From Onchocerca lupi (lineage: Eukaryota; Nematoda; Chromadorea; Rhabditida; Onchocercidae), in the NCBI GenBank assembly GCA_028564675.1, contig JAOVVO010000323.1, positions 22,307 to 86,306 of the forward strand: a stretch of DNA of 64,000 bases, in the 5' to 3' direction. Positions 1-13,549 of this stretch are shown in pieces (position 1 is the stretch's first letter; each line of letters opens with the position of its first letter). The position numbers and the translations under genes are program-made. The notes under the pieces are model-generated. The model did no database searches. It saw nothing but the letters and a program-made list of their open reading frames with translations, and had not been told where the DNA came from.

Positions 1-1481
1 AAAAATGATTATATAACGGCACTAGTTATCCGGATCAGTAATACATGAACATAGCAAATTCGAGTACTTTAATGCTTGATGGATTTCCACCATTGATTGT
101 TAAACTGATGATAACTTTTCACTGGTTTTAGGAGATCACTCTGAGATATTTCAAGTTAGTTGGAGAATCACACCATTAACTTTAAGTTAGTTGAGGAAAT
201 CACATGCCATTTTATAAATGAGACTCAAAATTAAGATTTCGGTGCTGATTAAAGCATAGATACCTTATTAATTGTGCTGCCAAATGTTCGAATTCTGACA
301 GAGAAAGATACATTATGGGACTTTTTATTTCGCTTACAAATTTACATGACTGATTTCGAAAAATTCAAAAGTTATGAAACTAGAGAAGTAAGAAAGTTCG
401 AGAGTAAAAGACTGTTTCCAATACAAAAACTATTTTTGCTATTTTCGGTCGCATCGCTAATAATTATCACAGGCATTCCAAATATCACAGATGGCATTTT
501 TTTAAAAGTCAATGCGTGATCAAAATGGAATTTGATAATCTCATCAGATACTGAAAAGTTAGATGAGTTCGACTAGTAATCTGCATGTAACTGATTCATT
601 AGCCAGATGACAGTGATTAAAAAGCCTTCTTATCTAATCACAGCGATTAAATCAATTCATGTAAACTATCGCTAATGAAATACGTAAAAACAAAATGCAC
701 AAAGTAGCGACAAACCATCGGTACTCACCGCGAAGCCGCGGGTAATTTCACCTTCCCTAAAGCAGGTTGCCGGCAATGAAAATTGAATCCATTGTTAAAT
801 TTTCACGGACCTTATTAAAGAGAGTGTTATTCATTCATTGGGTTTGCAGCATACAGTTCGTTTGCAGATATGAAGGGAGTAATTTGAGTCTGGGATGAAA
901 ATAGAGGAGTGACGGTGAAGTTTTATTGATCTGTGAACTCTAGGTCAGCTTTCGATCATCATATCATTGAAATAATGTCAGCCATAAGGCTCACCTACTA
1001 TAACGATGTGAAAGAATGTGAAGCAACAGCGATGTAAAAGAAGGTGAAGCAATAATTACTTCCACATTATTTATTAATAGTCTAATATTTTTTCTCTCTT
1101 GTATATAGCACGACATACTGGGATAGGTGAACTTGTTTAATTATTTCATTCTTCGCACCGATTATAGGGCGCAAATCCGTAATAACTGGGGCAATACTTG
1201 TACTTCAAAACGAGAGCAGTAATGACAATTTTGTCTCATTATTTTTTCCATCTCATTATTCTCACTTTTTGATTTAATTAACGTAGAATGAAAATTAAAA
1301 AACATGGTGATCCATTATGATTAATCCGCAAAATCACGCAATGTGTCTCTCTATTTTAATGACTCATTTTTGTTGTTCTCTTTGTTATTATATTTTGCAT
1401 CTTTCCTTTTCTGAATTTGGTTAATGTTTAGGATATATTAAAGCTCTCAATTAAAGGTAAAATACTATATTCATTTTTCAG
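1..1481. other. Upstream region of the PNKD-like gene, no gene seen
   Basis: AT-rich non-coding sequence. The only open frame of any size (about 274-519, +) has a hydrophobic patch, but no recognisable domain and no convincing splice context, so it is not called. The promoter of the next gene presumably lies here; no core element can be picked out. Confidence 0.4.
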
Positions 1482-1482
1482 A
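1480..1482 (+). other. Probable SL1 trans-splice acceptor of the PNKD-like gene
   Basis: A TTTTTCAG tract ends at 1481, 43 bases before the ATG at 1525. Spliced-leader addition here would make this the first exon. An upstream coding exon cannot be excluded, because the frame is open through the acceptor. Confidence 0.4.
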
Positions 1483-4400
1483 ATTTTGAGGAATTTCTTT
1501 TACAAAATAGCTCTATACATTCCAATGAAAATGAAGAAGGACAGTCTTGCATTTCGTTTTATGTAAGTAATTTGGGCGGCTTTTGCTGAGAAGAATTTTG
1601 CAGTTTTCAAGTTAATATATAAATTTCTTAGATATCGTTTATATAATACCAACTGCTTTGGTGCATGGTATACCAAGCGACAACTAAACAGAGCTCATAA
1701 AAAACGCCCAAATGGACATTCCTCAGTTGCTACATTTACATATGGAGGTAGTTATTGAAATTTTTCCATAGTTGGGATATTTTTTATTTGGGCCAAATAA
1801 TCAAGATTTTTTGATAACTTGATGTCCGATAATATCGTTTCTGTATTATGCATGCATTCGTGCAATGTCAGTGAAACATTTCTAATCAATTTTGGCTATG
1901 CTGCTAATGATAATACTTTGGTTATACTGCTGATGTTGATTAGTAGGTTTATGAGTAATAATAAGGAACGTGAGAAACTGTACATGTGATGATAATCTCA
2001 ACAATCCACTAGGTGTAATTTCAGATATCATTGTAAGAGCAGTTCCACAGAACAGGGACAATTACAGTTATATGGTAATTTGTAGATCAACTAATGATTG
2101 TGTTGTTATCGATGTTGGTGATGCACAACCCATATTGCAGTGTTTGAATGATGAAAATAAGATACCTCAAGCAGTACTTGTCACCCATAAACATTGGTTC
2201 TGTTTTATGCATTTTTCATATAATTGAATTTAAGGAAATATTTGGAACTTTCAAAATCTTAAAAAAAAAGTATATTTCATTCATTTTTTTCTTAAGGGAT
2301 CACTGCTACGGCAATAAGGAACTGAAAAAAAGATATAAGAAATTGAATATTTATGGTGGCGAGATTGATCGGCCTGCTGATGTCAATATGTAAGCTTAAG
2401 AAAAGCGAATACATTTTTCTGAATTTTTAGCAAAATACTAAATATGTCTGCAGCTCGTCAACACTTCCAATATCCGATATAGCAGATAACAGGAAGTGTT
2501 TGGAATTCTTCCGTCTTAACTTCCCTTAATAGAGCAGTTTTTTTAAACTGACAGGATTGCTTTTGCAGTAACAAATTATTCTGTTCTAGTTTTAATGGTT
2601 TATGAAAAACCACGTCGATTTTGTCATTTTCCAGATATGTTCAGAATGAAAGTTTGATCCAAATTGGGAAGTTACATTTCAAAGCACTGCACGTTCCTGG
2701 ACATACTGCTGGCCACATGATTTATGCTTTGCAGCTAAATAATGAACTCAAATGTTTATTCACGGGAGACTTCTTATTTATCGCTGGAATAGGTATATCT
2801 ATAAATATGATATAATTTTGTATTGATCACGTTTAAACCTACAAATTTTGCTGTATTCATTCTATTTATTCAGATTATGAGCAAAATTTAAAAAAAAAAA
2901 AAATTTGGGAATTATTTAGGTAAAATTTTCGAAGGAAGCACCGCACAAATGATCAGTTCTTTATTGAAGCTGAGCGATTTTCCGCCAAATACCATTGTTT
3001 TCCCTGGCCATGAATATGCGAACCTTAATTTATCTTTTGCTTTATCATTGGAAAAAGATAATGAAGAGCTGAAAGCAATGAGCAAAGCAGTGCATGAAAA
3101 ACGGGCTGCTCATTCACCCACAGTAAGTTATGCAGCTTTCTGAATATTCTGTTAAATTTGGATTTTTTTTGAGAAAAGAGAAGAAAGGAAGATATTAATA
3201 TTATGCTTATTGTTTCCTGAAAAGTTTCGCAAGATTATTTGACTACCTTTGTTCATGCCTTATGCAAAAAGTATTATCAAGGAAAATCAGTAAAATCAAA
3301 TATGTAATGTTAATACAATACTTATGCTCTTATATTTGAGGATTTTTTCTGCGAAATTTAAGAAAAATTTTATGTTATATCAGCTCTTTTTTGAATTCGC
3401 TGTCATTTTCTTACTTTCTTCGAGAACTCCAATTATGTTTTGAATTAATAAGGATTGAGCCTTATCTTTTATCTTACTTTTAATTTTCACTTTTGGATTC
3501 AGCAAGACTCATCTGATTACTTAGTCCTTGCGACTATCTGCATATCTTTGGCTTATTGCTTCCTACTAAGATGGAAAATTAATTTGGTTGATATTTCTTG
3601 CATTACGTTTTAAAATATAGCAGTATGTCCTCGGATGATATAAATTTAGCTATGGACTAATTAATGTCTTCCTTGTTAATACTACTGTAAATTATCCTTT
3701 ATTTTTTTTCACGTTTCTGTGATTTGTTTCCAGTTAACATCAATATAAATCCTCGATTTTAGCGGCGATTTCCATATTGACTGTTATAGATCGTCAGAGA
3801 TCGTCATAACTGCTTTCCAGAACTTCTAAAACTTTAAGGTGTAGAGGTTTGAATCTCAAATTAATGTCATTCTTCATCATCCTCATAAACGAGCGAGTTC
3901 GGCATTTAATGAAATCACTCTAGAAGTCGAGAAAGTATTTTATATTTAAGCAATTCCTAGCTTATCAAAAAAAGTATGAAAAAAAAGAATCGAAATATGC
4001 ACCTTAACTGTTATCTCTTGATATTAAATGCAGTGTTTTTTAATTCCTTATAGTACTGTATTTTTTTAATGTTATTCATCTTCTGCATCAGATTACGTTT
4101 GTTTTTATCCTTTTTCTCTTCTTGTTCTCTGTAGAGCGTTTTAATAGTTCCCGCCGTCAAAATGTCCTGAATAAGTGCGATTATTCGTTTTCTTAAACTC
4201 ATTAGCTTCGATTTTTCAGGAGAATGAGTCTTTTCAGAAATGAACATTTGAACGCATTGTCAATTTCATTTACTATTCAGTTAGGTATAAATTTCAATAT
4301 TTTTTTTCACATGCTAATGTTAGCAAGCCGCATATGTTATTCACTTAGGCAATGTATTAGTATTTACTGCTGTAGCATTCGTAAGACAGCACGAAAAACG

Positions 4401-5518
4401 TTTCTTATAAAAGAATAATTGTATAATAGACATTACAATCTTGCAGAAATAAAAGCATACACCGTGCTCTCTGTAAGAAATATGGATATTTTCTCATATG
4501 TGTTGAAAGAATGGTTCATTTCATCATATAATATTGATACTGTTTGAAATTCTGATAATCATTCTTGATTTACAACTTATGGCGAGATTAAAAAATCAAC
4601 TTCTTAGCATTCTAATTTATGGCTAGAATAAATATGTTTTTATGAGCTCAATTTCATTTTTATTGGAAATTGCATTACTTAATGTATTTGAAAAAAAAAA
4701 AATTGAATACCGATGTAACAAATTTTGATGAGGTGAAATTTAATTAAATCCTAGATTAAAGAATTTTACATTCATTAAAAGAAAAAAGAAATATAATTCC
4801 ATATTTCCTTAAGAACTACAGCAAAATAACTGTTTGTAATTAAATTATAAATAGTAATTTGCATTATTTCTTGATTATAATACGTTGCTGCATATAAATC
4901 ACCATTTGACAGCTTTAAATGGACTAACTTCATTCTTGTCTATAATTATTTAACATTTCAATGCTGATTTCTTGAAGCAATAAATAATTTCATCATCTGT
5001 TATAACTCATTTAATTCATAGATTTTGTTTTGAAAATATTTTGGAAAAAAAAAGAAATCAAGTGCACTTGAATATGCTGAATTGAGAAAGTAGATTTATT
5101 AGTGCAAATAAAATTTCGTCATTTTTAATTTTATTTTGGACTTTATATTACTCGCTTGTGACTTGAATTGCTAATTGTTTTCAAATTCTATTTTTTCTTA
5201 ATAAAACTTTTTCGTGAAATCGGACTAGAGTTTTTTTGTTTTAAGGTTGGAATGACCCTTCGTGATGAATACAAGATCAATCCTTATTTACGCACTTGTT
5301 CTTTAAAATTTCGGAAAGCTTTGGTTGCTGCTGGCTATGATGTGCCTGTGGAGGTAAAAGTAGTTGGTGATCAAGACGTTGATGAAGTAAAGGATAACTC
5401 AATGGAAACCCAAATTGCCGTTTTTAACGCTTTAGAAAAAGCTAAAAATGATTTTACGCAAAAACTTATGAAACAAATAGAGCAAAAGCGGGCGAAGAGC
5501 ACTGGAGATAATGGATAA
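1482..5518 (+). CDS. pnkd: PNKD-like metallo-beta-lactamase-fold hydrolase (glyoxalase II family)
   Basis: Seven exons join in phase: 1525(ATG)-1562, 1632-1747, 2025-2196, 2297-2389, 2635-2792, 2920-3122 and 5246-5518, giving 350 residues (human PNKD is about 385). The metal-binding set of the hydroxyacylglutathione-hydrolase superfamily is complete: THKHWDH at residues 105-111, PGHTAGH at 161-167, the bridging Asp in FTGDF (D185) and PGHEY at 221-225. The N-terminal stretch with YRLYN and the C-terminal INPYLRT match PNKD/MR-1 rather than plain glyoxalase II. The family binds a Zn/Fe dinuclear centre; vertebrate PNKD acts in glutathione homeostasis and at presynaptic membranes, and the substrate here is unknown. 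The first exon follows an AG at 1480-1481, either an SL1 trans-splice acceptor with ATG at 1525 or an ordinary acceptor, because the frame stays open upstream to 1483. Intron 6 is over 2.1 kb, far longer than the others. Confidence 0.9.
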
Positions 5519-8500
5519 ATTTCGTTTTCAAGTTAAGTTTTTCTTCTCAGAAAAACTTCTCCCCTTTCTTCTTTTACATATAATGTATTTTATTTTAGTA
5601 CTTCGAAAAATGTATGCGGTGTATTTTGATGGCATTGGATTTTATTAAATATTTCGAGAACTTTTCAAATTTCTAATGTTTTGAAACGCTGTTTTTGCAT
5701 TCTAAATAGTTTATGGTTATTGACAATTATTATTAATTATTTGTCAGCCCCTGTAATTCTTATCAAAAAATTCTTTTAAAATAATCTTTTTCTCGTCATT
5801 ATTCCTTTTATTCCGCGTATATATTCTTGAACCATCAGTCATCACTTTTTAACATCTCTTCGGATTAACTTCAGTCATTTTAAGAAACTGAAGGTTTTAT
5901 GAGAGATAATTTTTTGAAATTTCGAATCCAAGAGGTGTCTTTTTTAATATGTCCGTTTTTTAGTCCAAAAATTCTGAATTGCTTGAATAATCCAACTCAT
6001 TTATAACAAAATAAGCAGTTTATATTTCATTTGTTCATACGTAATCGTAATCACTCATTTATAATTCTCCTTCCGTATTATCACATTGTGCAATAATACT
6101 TATTAATAAACTCTGGTATTGGTGCTGTCATCCCTTTTTTTTTTTTTTTTAATCGTATTTACTGAATTCAGTGGATGTTATTAATATCGTTTATGATTCC
6201 TATACTTTTTAAATGAATTCCAGTTATTTAATCATTCCTTCCGAAATGCAAAATTGACCTGACTCTTTAAATATCTATTCATTGGTTAGTTATTAGTTAT
6301 TAATTCCTTTTCTTAGTATAACTCAAAAAGAAATTACTTCAAAATTTATCTTAATAATTTACTGAAAATATCAAATTTTTCTTCATAATTTACTGAAATT
6401 ATATTACTTGGTTCTTGATTATTAATTTTTGAAATTTATTAAAGACGTGATTAATATAACCCTTGAAAATTCTGTATAAATTTCATTCTCCTTTGTAAAA
6501 TATTTAATAATTTTTTTCATTTAAACCTTTAGAATACCATTTCAACTATTTTTTTCGGAATTTTAACTGTTCTTCTTTCTCAACTATTCTTTTCGGAAAA
6601 CTATTAGAACTGTTCTTTTCAGAATTTTTCGAGTATTTTTGCTTTCATATGTTGAGTAGCTTAAAGATATTAAAATATTTATTTGTTTAGCTTCGGTTTT
6701 TCAGTTTTTGTAGTACTTCGTTTATAAACAATTATCACATTCATTAGCAATGATTTTGATTTCATAAATCCTCAGCTTTGATAATCATTTTTGATATTTG
6801 AACATTCCTCATGTTAAATGTTGATCATATTAAAGATCGTCTCATCCATTACCTTTTATCTTTCATGTTTCGCAAAATCATTTTCATATAAGTATTTCAA
6901 ATTTATATGAAGGCCATCACACTATTTATTTAAATCATTGTATTCAAATATTTTGGTCTGTTGATTTATCTCAAACTGCATCTCTGGTTTGACTGTAATA
7001 AATGAACAGTATTTAAAATAATTTTTGTAGATTGATTTTGTGAATGAATATTTATAGGTAGTTACTCAGCTAAGTTGGCCATGATCCTTGGAAAGTATTG
7101 GAAAAAAATATTTTTTTTAAAATACTGTTGATGTGATTAATTTTTCAGGATTCTAATGAGACGTTATGTTTCAAATGAAATTTCACATTTATATGTGACA
7201 TAGAAATGACATATAATGTGTAATGACATATTTGAACCATAATATGGTTTATATTTCCTTATTCCTTAAAATCTCAGAGTTGTTCAATTGATTCCCTTTG
7301 ATCACAAGAAAAATATAAGTATTTATGTATAATTAACTTAATATGAAAACGATAAAAATAATCTGAAAATTAATCGTTTATCTCGACATTATTATATAAT
7401 AAAATTTCGAATGATATATGGCGAAAACAGTTTTTTGGATTTATCAGATGAACAAATGACTAGATAGATGATGAAATGAACAGATCAATAATAAGTATTC
7501 GCTCACTTATATAGTCAGCAGTCATATTGGAATTAAAAAATTGAAAAAAAGAATGAGTAGATAATATAACGTATCTGCAAAGGAAATGGTGTAATCATTC
7601 TTGAATTACTTATTCGAAATTTCTTGGAAACAATGTTTGAAATTATTCTAACGAATAAATCATTTGTAAGTCAGCTTTTATTTTCTCATTATTCTGTCTG
7701 TTCTGTTCTGTAGAATCGGAAATAAGCTATTTTTGATGTCAGAAACTGATATCAGAAATCGAGTGTGAGAAAGATAGAAAGGATTCCGTGCGTTTGTCAT
7801 AGAAATTTAGAAGGAAGTTTCAGAAGAATTTCAGTCGACTTCTGACTTCAACAACCTGTTCATTTTAAACGATTGTTTCCTGATAAAGTTATTGATATGT
7901 ACACCAAAGGGTTGGCACGCGGTGAGACAAATTAGTTGGGCTATGGAGCGGTTGGCTGCTTCTGAGGGAAGGCGTGGCTGAAATGTGTCGTACATTTCGT
8001 CCGTTAGGCTATTTAAGAGGAATAAGCAGTCCGAGCCTAGTCTTTTTGCTTGACTGTTTCTATTGCTGTCATAACTGCCAACTTTTGACTCAAGCGGGAG
8101 ATAATAGATGGGCGGAGGGAATACCTAAAGCCATTTCTGGTTTAACTCGAAGTTTCCGACAATAATGGAAAAAGTTTCTATTTCGAGATTGTTGAATTCC
8201 ATCATAATATTTTATGTAATGGGAGGGACTTCGGGGCTCAGTCACGCCATTTAAAATAAATTTTTGATGGAAATAAAGATTAAAATGAAATTTAAATCAA
8301 ATTATGCGGCACTGTTCATAGTGATTGAATGATGATTTATTAATCAGCATTAATCATGCTGGCAATAATTAGTTTAACTAGCTTGTTTTCATGTAATTTG
8401 CAAACTTCAGCAACTAGGAAACTAATAATGGATGTTATCATAACATTTTCACTGATCAAGTTGGAATCAATCAGAAAATAGTGATGATTGGTAAAAGGTG

Positions 8501-8528
8501 AAACAGTACCTGCGTATGCTAATGTGTG
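5519..8528. other. Intergenic AT-rich sequence
   Basis: About 3 kb between the PNKD-like and Ly-6-like genes. It holds homopolymer runs and no open frame with recognisable content. A more GC-rich stretch at about 7,900-8,160 contains a 63-codon frame without homology that I could recognise. Confidence 0.5.
5644..5649 (+). terminator. Possible polyadenylation signal (ATTAAA) of the PNKD-like gene
   Basis: ATTAAA lies about 125 bases after the stop at 5518. A canonical AATAAA at 6105-6110 is a more distant alternative. Confidence 0.3.
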
Positions 8529-11500
8529 ATGTGCAGTATTGAAATTCGTGGTCAAGCGAGATCCGTTGTTTATTCACTACTTATAACTGCTTATCACTTT
8601 ATCACTATATTATCATCATCATCATCGTTAGTGTCGTCATCTGATCCAGAGACATCTCGCTTGTCCCGTTGCATTAGTTGTGCTTCTACTGCATATCTCA
8701 GTCTATGGAATCAACTTATGCATCATTATTTTCCTCCCAAAAACTTCACCGATCGCTGCTGGGAGCCAGATTCCGAGATTGGTACTGTCCCGTGCCGCGG
8801 TTCCTGTTTTATCTTAGTGGAAGAAATCTACGAACATTGTAAGTTTTTTAAGCTTAGTTTAATATGACTTGCTTGAAAATTTCTATAAAACGACTGTTCT
8901 AATTTAATCGAATCATAATTTGTAGGATTTGATGGTCGGTTCCCAACTAATTAAAAGTTAATCCTGAAACTAAAATTACTTGGTACACAATTATTATGCA
9001 ATATTCAGATTCCATTCATTAGTCATCAATTCCACCATTCCTTCAAAATATGCCGTGCCTATTAGGAAATCTGTAATGTGCGAAAGATTTGTTACAAAAA
9101 AATTCGGTTTCTTTGGCATGCTGCATTAATGAGCCGTAATTACACATTAAATAAAATCAGATCAAATGCATCTCTCTAAAATAGCATTTCCAAGTTATAT
9201 ATCCATTACCGAAGAGAGCCATAATGGAGTAAATCAAATGAGCCAGTATTCATCCTCCGGACCTCATGGCTGTGGCCGAAATCAACAATATATTACTCTT
9301 CTAACCTATTTTATTTCTTTTTTTGTTTTTTTATGTCAATTGTTGTGATGCTTATTCGGTAGAAAATACAATTTTTTATTCGAACAGAAAGTTTGAAATG
9401 TGTAACAGAGAAATGCTTAGTGTCGTCATTATTCGTTCGTTCTCGTCGCAAACACAAAATTTCTTCCTATCTTTCCTTCAGTGAATCGTTGTTTTCAACA
9501 TTCACGACGATTATTTTAAGTGCTTTTTGATCGAATCTTTTTTCTGGCAAGTTGGTAATAATCGAAGAGCTTGAGAGAGAGAGAGAGAGAGAGAGATGGC
9601 ATCTTTGATTTTACTTCGGATAATAAAATACTTTCTAGAAAAATTTTAATGCTCACCTGGAAGAACTAAAACTACAACATCCCCTCACGTTGTCACCATT
9701 CAGTGAAGTTTGAGAAGTTGACAATAAACAAGTAGAAGTTACAAAAAATAATAATAGAAGCAATCATTTCAGTACAAAATAAGATTCTTCCGAAAAAGCA
9801 AATCATATGACTGATAATAGTGATAAGAATTTGACATGTCCCTTCATATAATATTATATTTTGCGAATAAATTTCTCTATTTGTTATCTGAATATCAGTT
9901 CAATCTTTAAAATTTAAAAAATTTCCAAATTTTAGACATCGGCCACAATAGCATCTCTTTTTTTATTATTATTGAAATTAAGAAAATGATAAAAAGAATT
10001 GTTCTGTCCACCATTTTGATTTTGGCTATTTCAACTATGCAACCTATTAACTTTCAGGTTTCTTTATATAGGTTAAATTTGATGAAAAGATTGGATTTTA
10101 GGCATTGCAAACTTGACAGTTCTCATTTGTCGATTACTTTTCTATTTCTTTTTGATAATGAAAAGAAGTACATATACTTGGGTGATACAATTATGGAGGC
10201 TAAAATTTCAATTTCGACAATTTATCTGCACAAATTATTTTTGCATTTTACTTTCTAAATAAAATAAAAGAAAAAAAGGATGAAAAATGCTGACACATTG
10301 AGTGGAAGAAATCATTGCTTTCAATAATATATCATACTCTTTCTTTTTCCCTTTCCTGCTCCTCTCATCTCCATTTTCTCCGTTAATTTATATTGCTCAT
10401 TATTTTTCAAAGGAATCCTCTCATTTACTGAGGGAAAAAAGAAGAAAAGGATCTTTGTTTCTCGAAAGTTTTTTGTCTTCCTTTTTTCTTCTACTCATCG
10501 AAATATAAACTAGCTAAAAGCTCAATAAATTCGCAAATTTGCATGACAATCGTGAAATACGGGAAGGGATTCGTTTCAAGATTATGCAAATGTAAAAGAG
10601 AGACTCTCAATCATCTGAAAATTGGACAACAAGCCTCATTTTGGCCTAACTTGCTAAAGCTAGCTTTCTCTTTATTCCTTTTTGCTATTGTTGTTTTGGG
10701 GATAGTCAATAAGCTTATTTGCCTTTTGGCAGGTAACCAATCTTAAAACTTCGAACTTACAAACAAGTTTCGGACATTATTATTATGTCTTGGCATTTTT
10801 TTCCCACCTACATTGGCTTAGCTAATTTAGGTCTAAATGATTAAGACCGTTTGTTTTTTAATGGATCTTATTTGAAATATTTTTCACAGACTCTTTGAGT
10901 TAGTTTATTTGAATGTAAATTGATAAATTTAATTGCTCAAGAAAAATATGTTTCATTTATATTTATATATTTATATAAATTGCTATGTAAGGCTAATTGG
11001 TAGTTGAAACTGCATTTTTAATATGTATACTGATACTATGTATGTGACAAACCTAGCACTTCGTAAAGAAGCTGAAATTTGAGAAATTGCTGTGCAAAAT
11101 TTCAGAAAAAGAAAATTGTTAAGTTCTTAGGTTGAAAAAATATCAATATTCGAAATTTCATAAAAAATTCTTCTTCGAATTTCTTTGTATACTACTGGTT
11201 AGTTACCATCAGTTACTATAAAGTTGAAAATATGCCATATATTGGTGCTGAGCTTTAAAAATATTTCTCAAATTTTCAACTATTAAATCAAACATCAAAA
11301 ATCAAAAAAGTAATTTCCGTTGAGAAGTCATTTTGACTAATAAAATTTGTATAGCAATTAACATATTTGCTTATAATTGTACCAAATTTGCATAAAATTA
11401 ATTTGCATTTATCCACACTTTATAGTCTTTTATTTTGTTAGTCGGCCGCTAGTTTATCAAGGAAAATCAAGATGTAGAATGAAAGAGCAATCATTTATCA

Positions 11501-13549
11501 TCCTATGAGATATTTGCGCTTGGGGAAAACTGCTCATATCTGATTGCAAACTTTTCCACTTTGTTTAAAAGGAATGGAGCAATTAAGCGAAAACAATGCA
11601 AATATTATTTTGAAATGACCGCTAGATTCAAAATCATGATCGTAATGTAATATATTCAGTGTGTTCAAAAAAAAAAAAAAAAAAAAGAATCGATCAAAAA
11701 TCAAAAAAAATGTTTTCATTAAGAAGCCATTTGATCATCTGGATTATTGAGAGTCATTCTCACGAAATCTTTAATTATCATACAGCATTTCGATTTGCTT
11801 TTCTATAAAAATGAAAAGTAAGATATATGATGCATTAAAAATATCTTTACAATTGAAGGAATTGCATTATTTAAACTTTTTCATTTGAAGAAAAATTCCA
11901 TTTGGAAAATCGATGAGGATTTTTATGAGAGAAAATCGTAGGACTTTAATAGGTATGTCAACAATTTCAAACGCTTATAACCTTCTGGCTTTTTAAATAA
12001 CTAATCAACTTTCAGAGACCTTTAGATATTTAATTATTTTGCTATTAAACATAATGTTCACAAAACAAGTTCCTTGTGCATTATGTATAGAAATCAAATC
12101 TGTGTATTGCAAGATTAATTTTTTTTTTCCTGAAATTGTTCAGTTTCGCTATAAACATAAATTTCCTAGCAATAATAAGGCTCGTTAAAATGGCATTTTG
12201 ATCTCTCATTAGTTTTAATTAATACTAATTTTACTTAATCGCAGCTCCAAAATATTTATTGAGTCTCATTCATATGCAAATGTTTAATTTTAATTTAGCT
12301 ACTTTAAAAAATACTTTCAGTTAATTAATTCCCTATAACATCGCCAAGTAAAGCACCTTAAGATTGATGAAATTAGATTTTACTCCTATCTTACAATAAC
12401 TTGAAATCTTAAAATTTTCGGTATTTCTATCCCTATTTATGTAAAGATTTTGGAAAAAATTGTTGATTGCCTCTGTTTCTGAATTTTTATTATCGAATAA
12501 TCAGCAAATGAAAAACTGAGAGATGCAAATTAAATAAGGAAGTATTTTTTAGTCCGAAAATGGAAAATGGATGAACATGTTCTTTCTCATCTATTTTCCA
12601 TATTGTAATTATGAAAGCGTTAAATGTTGAAAATAATGAATCAGAAGAAAATTGTTGATATGTGTTATAATTAGTTAGCAAATTGCCTCGAAATTACAAT
12701 CTTGGCCATTTGAAAAATTCTAATTATTAAACCTTTCTCAACACTAATTTACTTGGAAAGTACTGAATTAATATTTTCCCTAAATTAGTACTTTGCCTGA
12801 GTCGATATTTTCCTTAAATCAGATTTTTCTTTTTTCATTTCAACAAATTTATAAAATCTAATTGCTACATCTTAAGTTTCGACGCATGCAATAATGCGTG
12901 GTTGCGTGAATCGATTTCTGCTGTTTGGTCTCGATGAAGATGTCCGTGATGCATTAACTGATAAATCAGAATGCCGTACAACTGATCGACGTTTACTTCA
13001 CCTCGTGGCGCTCACTCCACAAACTGACCTCGTATACATTTTTGAACTTAATTGTACAGTATCGATCGAATTATCAGTAACTGGTAAATGCAGTATAAAG
13101 TAACGAGGAGATGAGAGGGAAAAGGTTGAAGACTTCTCCTGAGTTGAATAAAAGGAAGAGACTGGAAGCGATTCGGTCTATCTAATCTGACCTCGACTAG
13201 AAGGTACACATTGGGAGGAAGGAAATCATTGCAGTAAATTAATTCAATTGATTCCATTATCTGCTTAGGCATCACTGCCCCAAACTCATTACCTGCTTCA
13301 TTTCCAGGTGATAATGTGCTCATGTACGGGCTCGCTATGCAATCATGCAAATATGGACTATGTCCTGTCGATCGCTGTTTCTTCTGCATGCAACGCATTC
13401 CTTCCGATTCTTATGCTGATTTTTCACTATGCTCTGCACACCTTGATGACATCAACTTGGTTCATGTGACATGGCATTCTCCGAAAGTTCAAGAAATACA
13501 AAAAAACTACGGGCCTTTTAATGCATCATTATCCCACTCAAATGATTAA
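8529..13549 (+). CDS. Secreted Ly-6/uPAR-like cysteine-rich protein, ODR-2/HOT-like
   Basis: Three exons join in phase: 8529(ATG)-8838, 12877-12975 and 13308-13549, giving about 216 residues. Residues 1-30 hold an Arg followed by a hydrophobic run (VVYSLLITAYHFITIL) and a Ser-rich stretch, consistent with a signal peptide. The mature part has about 13 cysteines spaced as in the nematode ODR-2/HOT branch of the Ly-6 superfamily: CISC, NFTDRCW, VPCRGSCF, RGCVNRF, SEC, SCKYGLC and DRCFFC. C. elegans ODR-2 is a neuronal Ly-6 protein needed for olfaction; its relatives are membrane-linked or secreted. The last exon ends in a hydrophilic tail with no hydrophobic GPI-attachment segment, so this form would be secreted unless another last exon is used. 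Intron 1 is about 4 kb. Family assignment rests on cysteine pattern and remembered motifs. Confidence 0.65.
8611..8628 (+). repeat. (ATC)n-like short run within the signal-peptide exon
   Basis: TTATCATCATCATCATCG encodes the poly-Ser part (SSSSS) after the hydrophobic core of the Ly-6-like protein. It is a likely site of length variation. Confidence 0.7.
8839..12876 (+). other. Long first intron of the Ly-6-like gene
   Basis: About 4 kb of AT-rich sequence between two exons whose phases match (phase 1). Open frames at 9986-10258 and 10302-10746 are rich in Phe, Leu and Lys, as expected of random AT-rich DNA. No domain is visible. Confidence 0.5.
9573..9596 (+). repeat. (GA)12 microsatellite
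   Basis: Twelve uninterrupted GA dinucleotides within the long first intron of the Ly-6-like gene. Confidence 0.95.

Noticed and set aside
274..519. 81-codon frame with a hydrophobic segment near the left edge
   Set aside because: It has no in-frame ATG at its start, no family signature and no splice support; AT-rich DNA gives such frames by chance.
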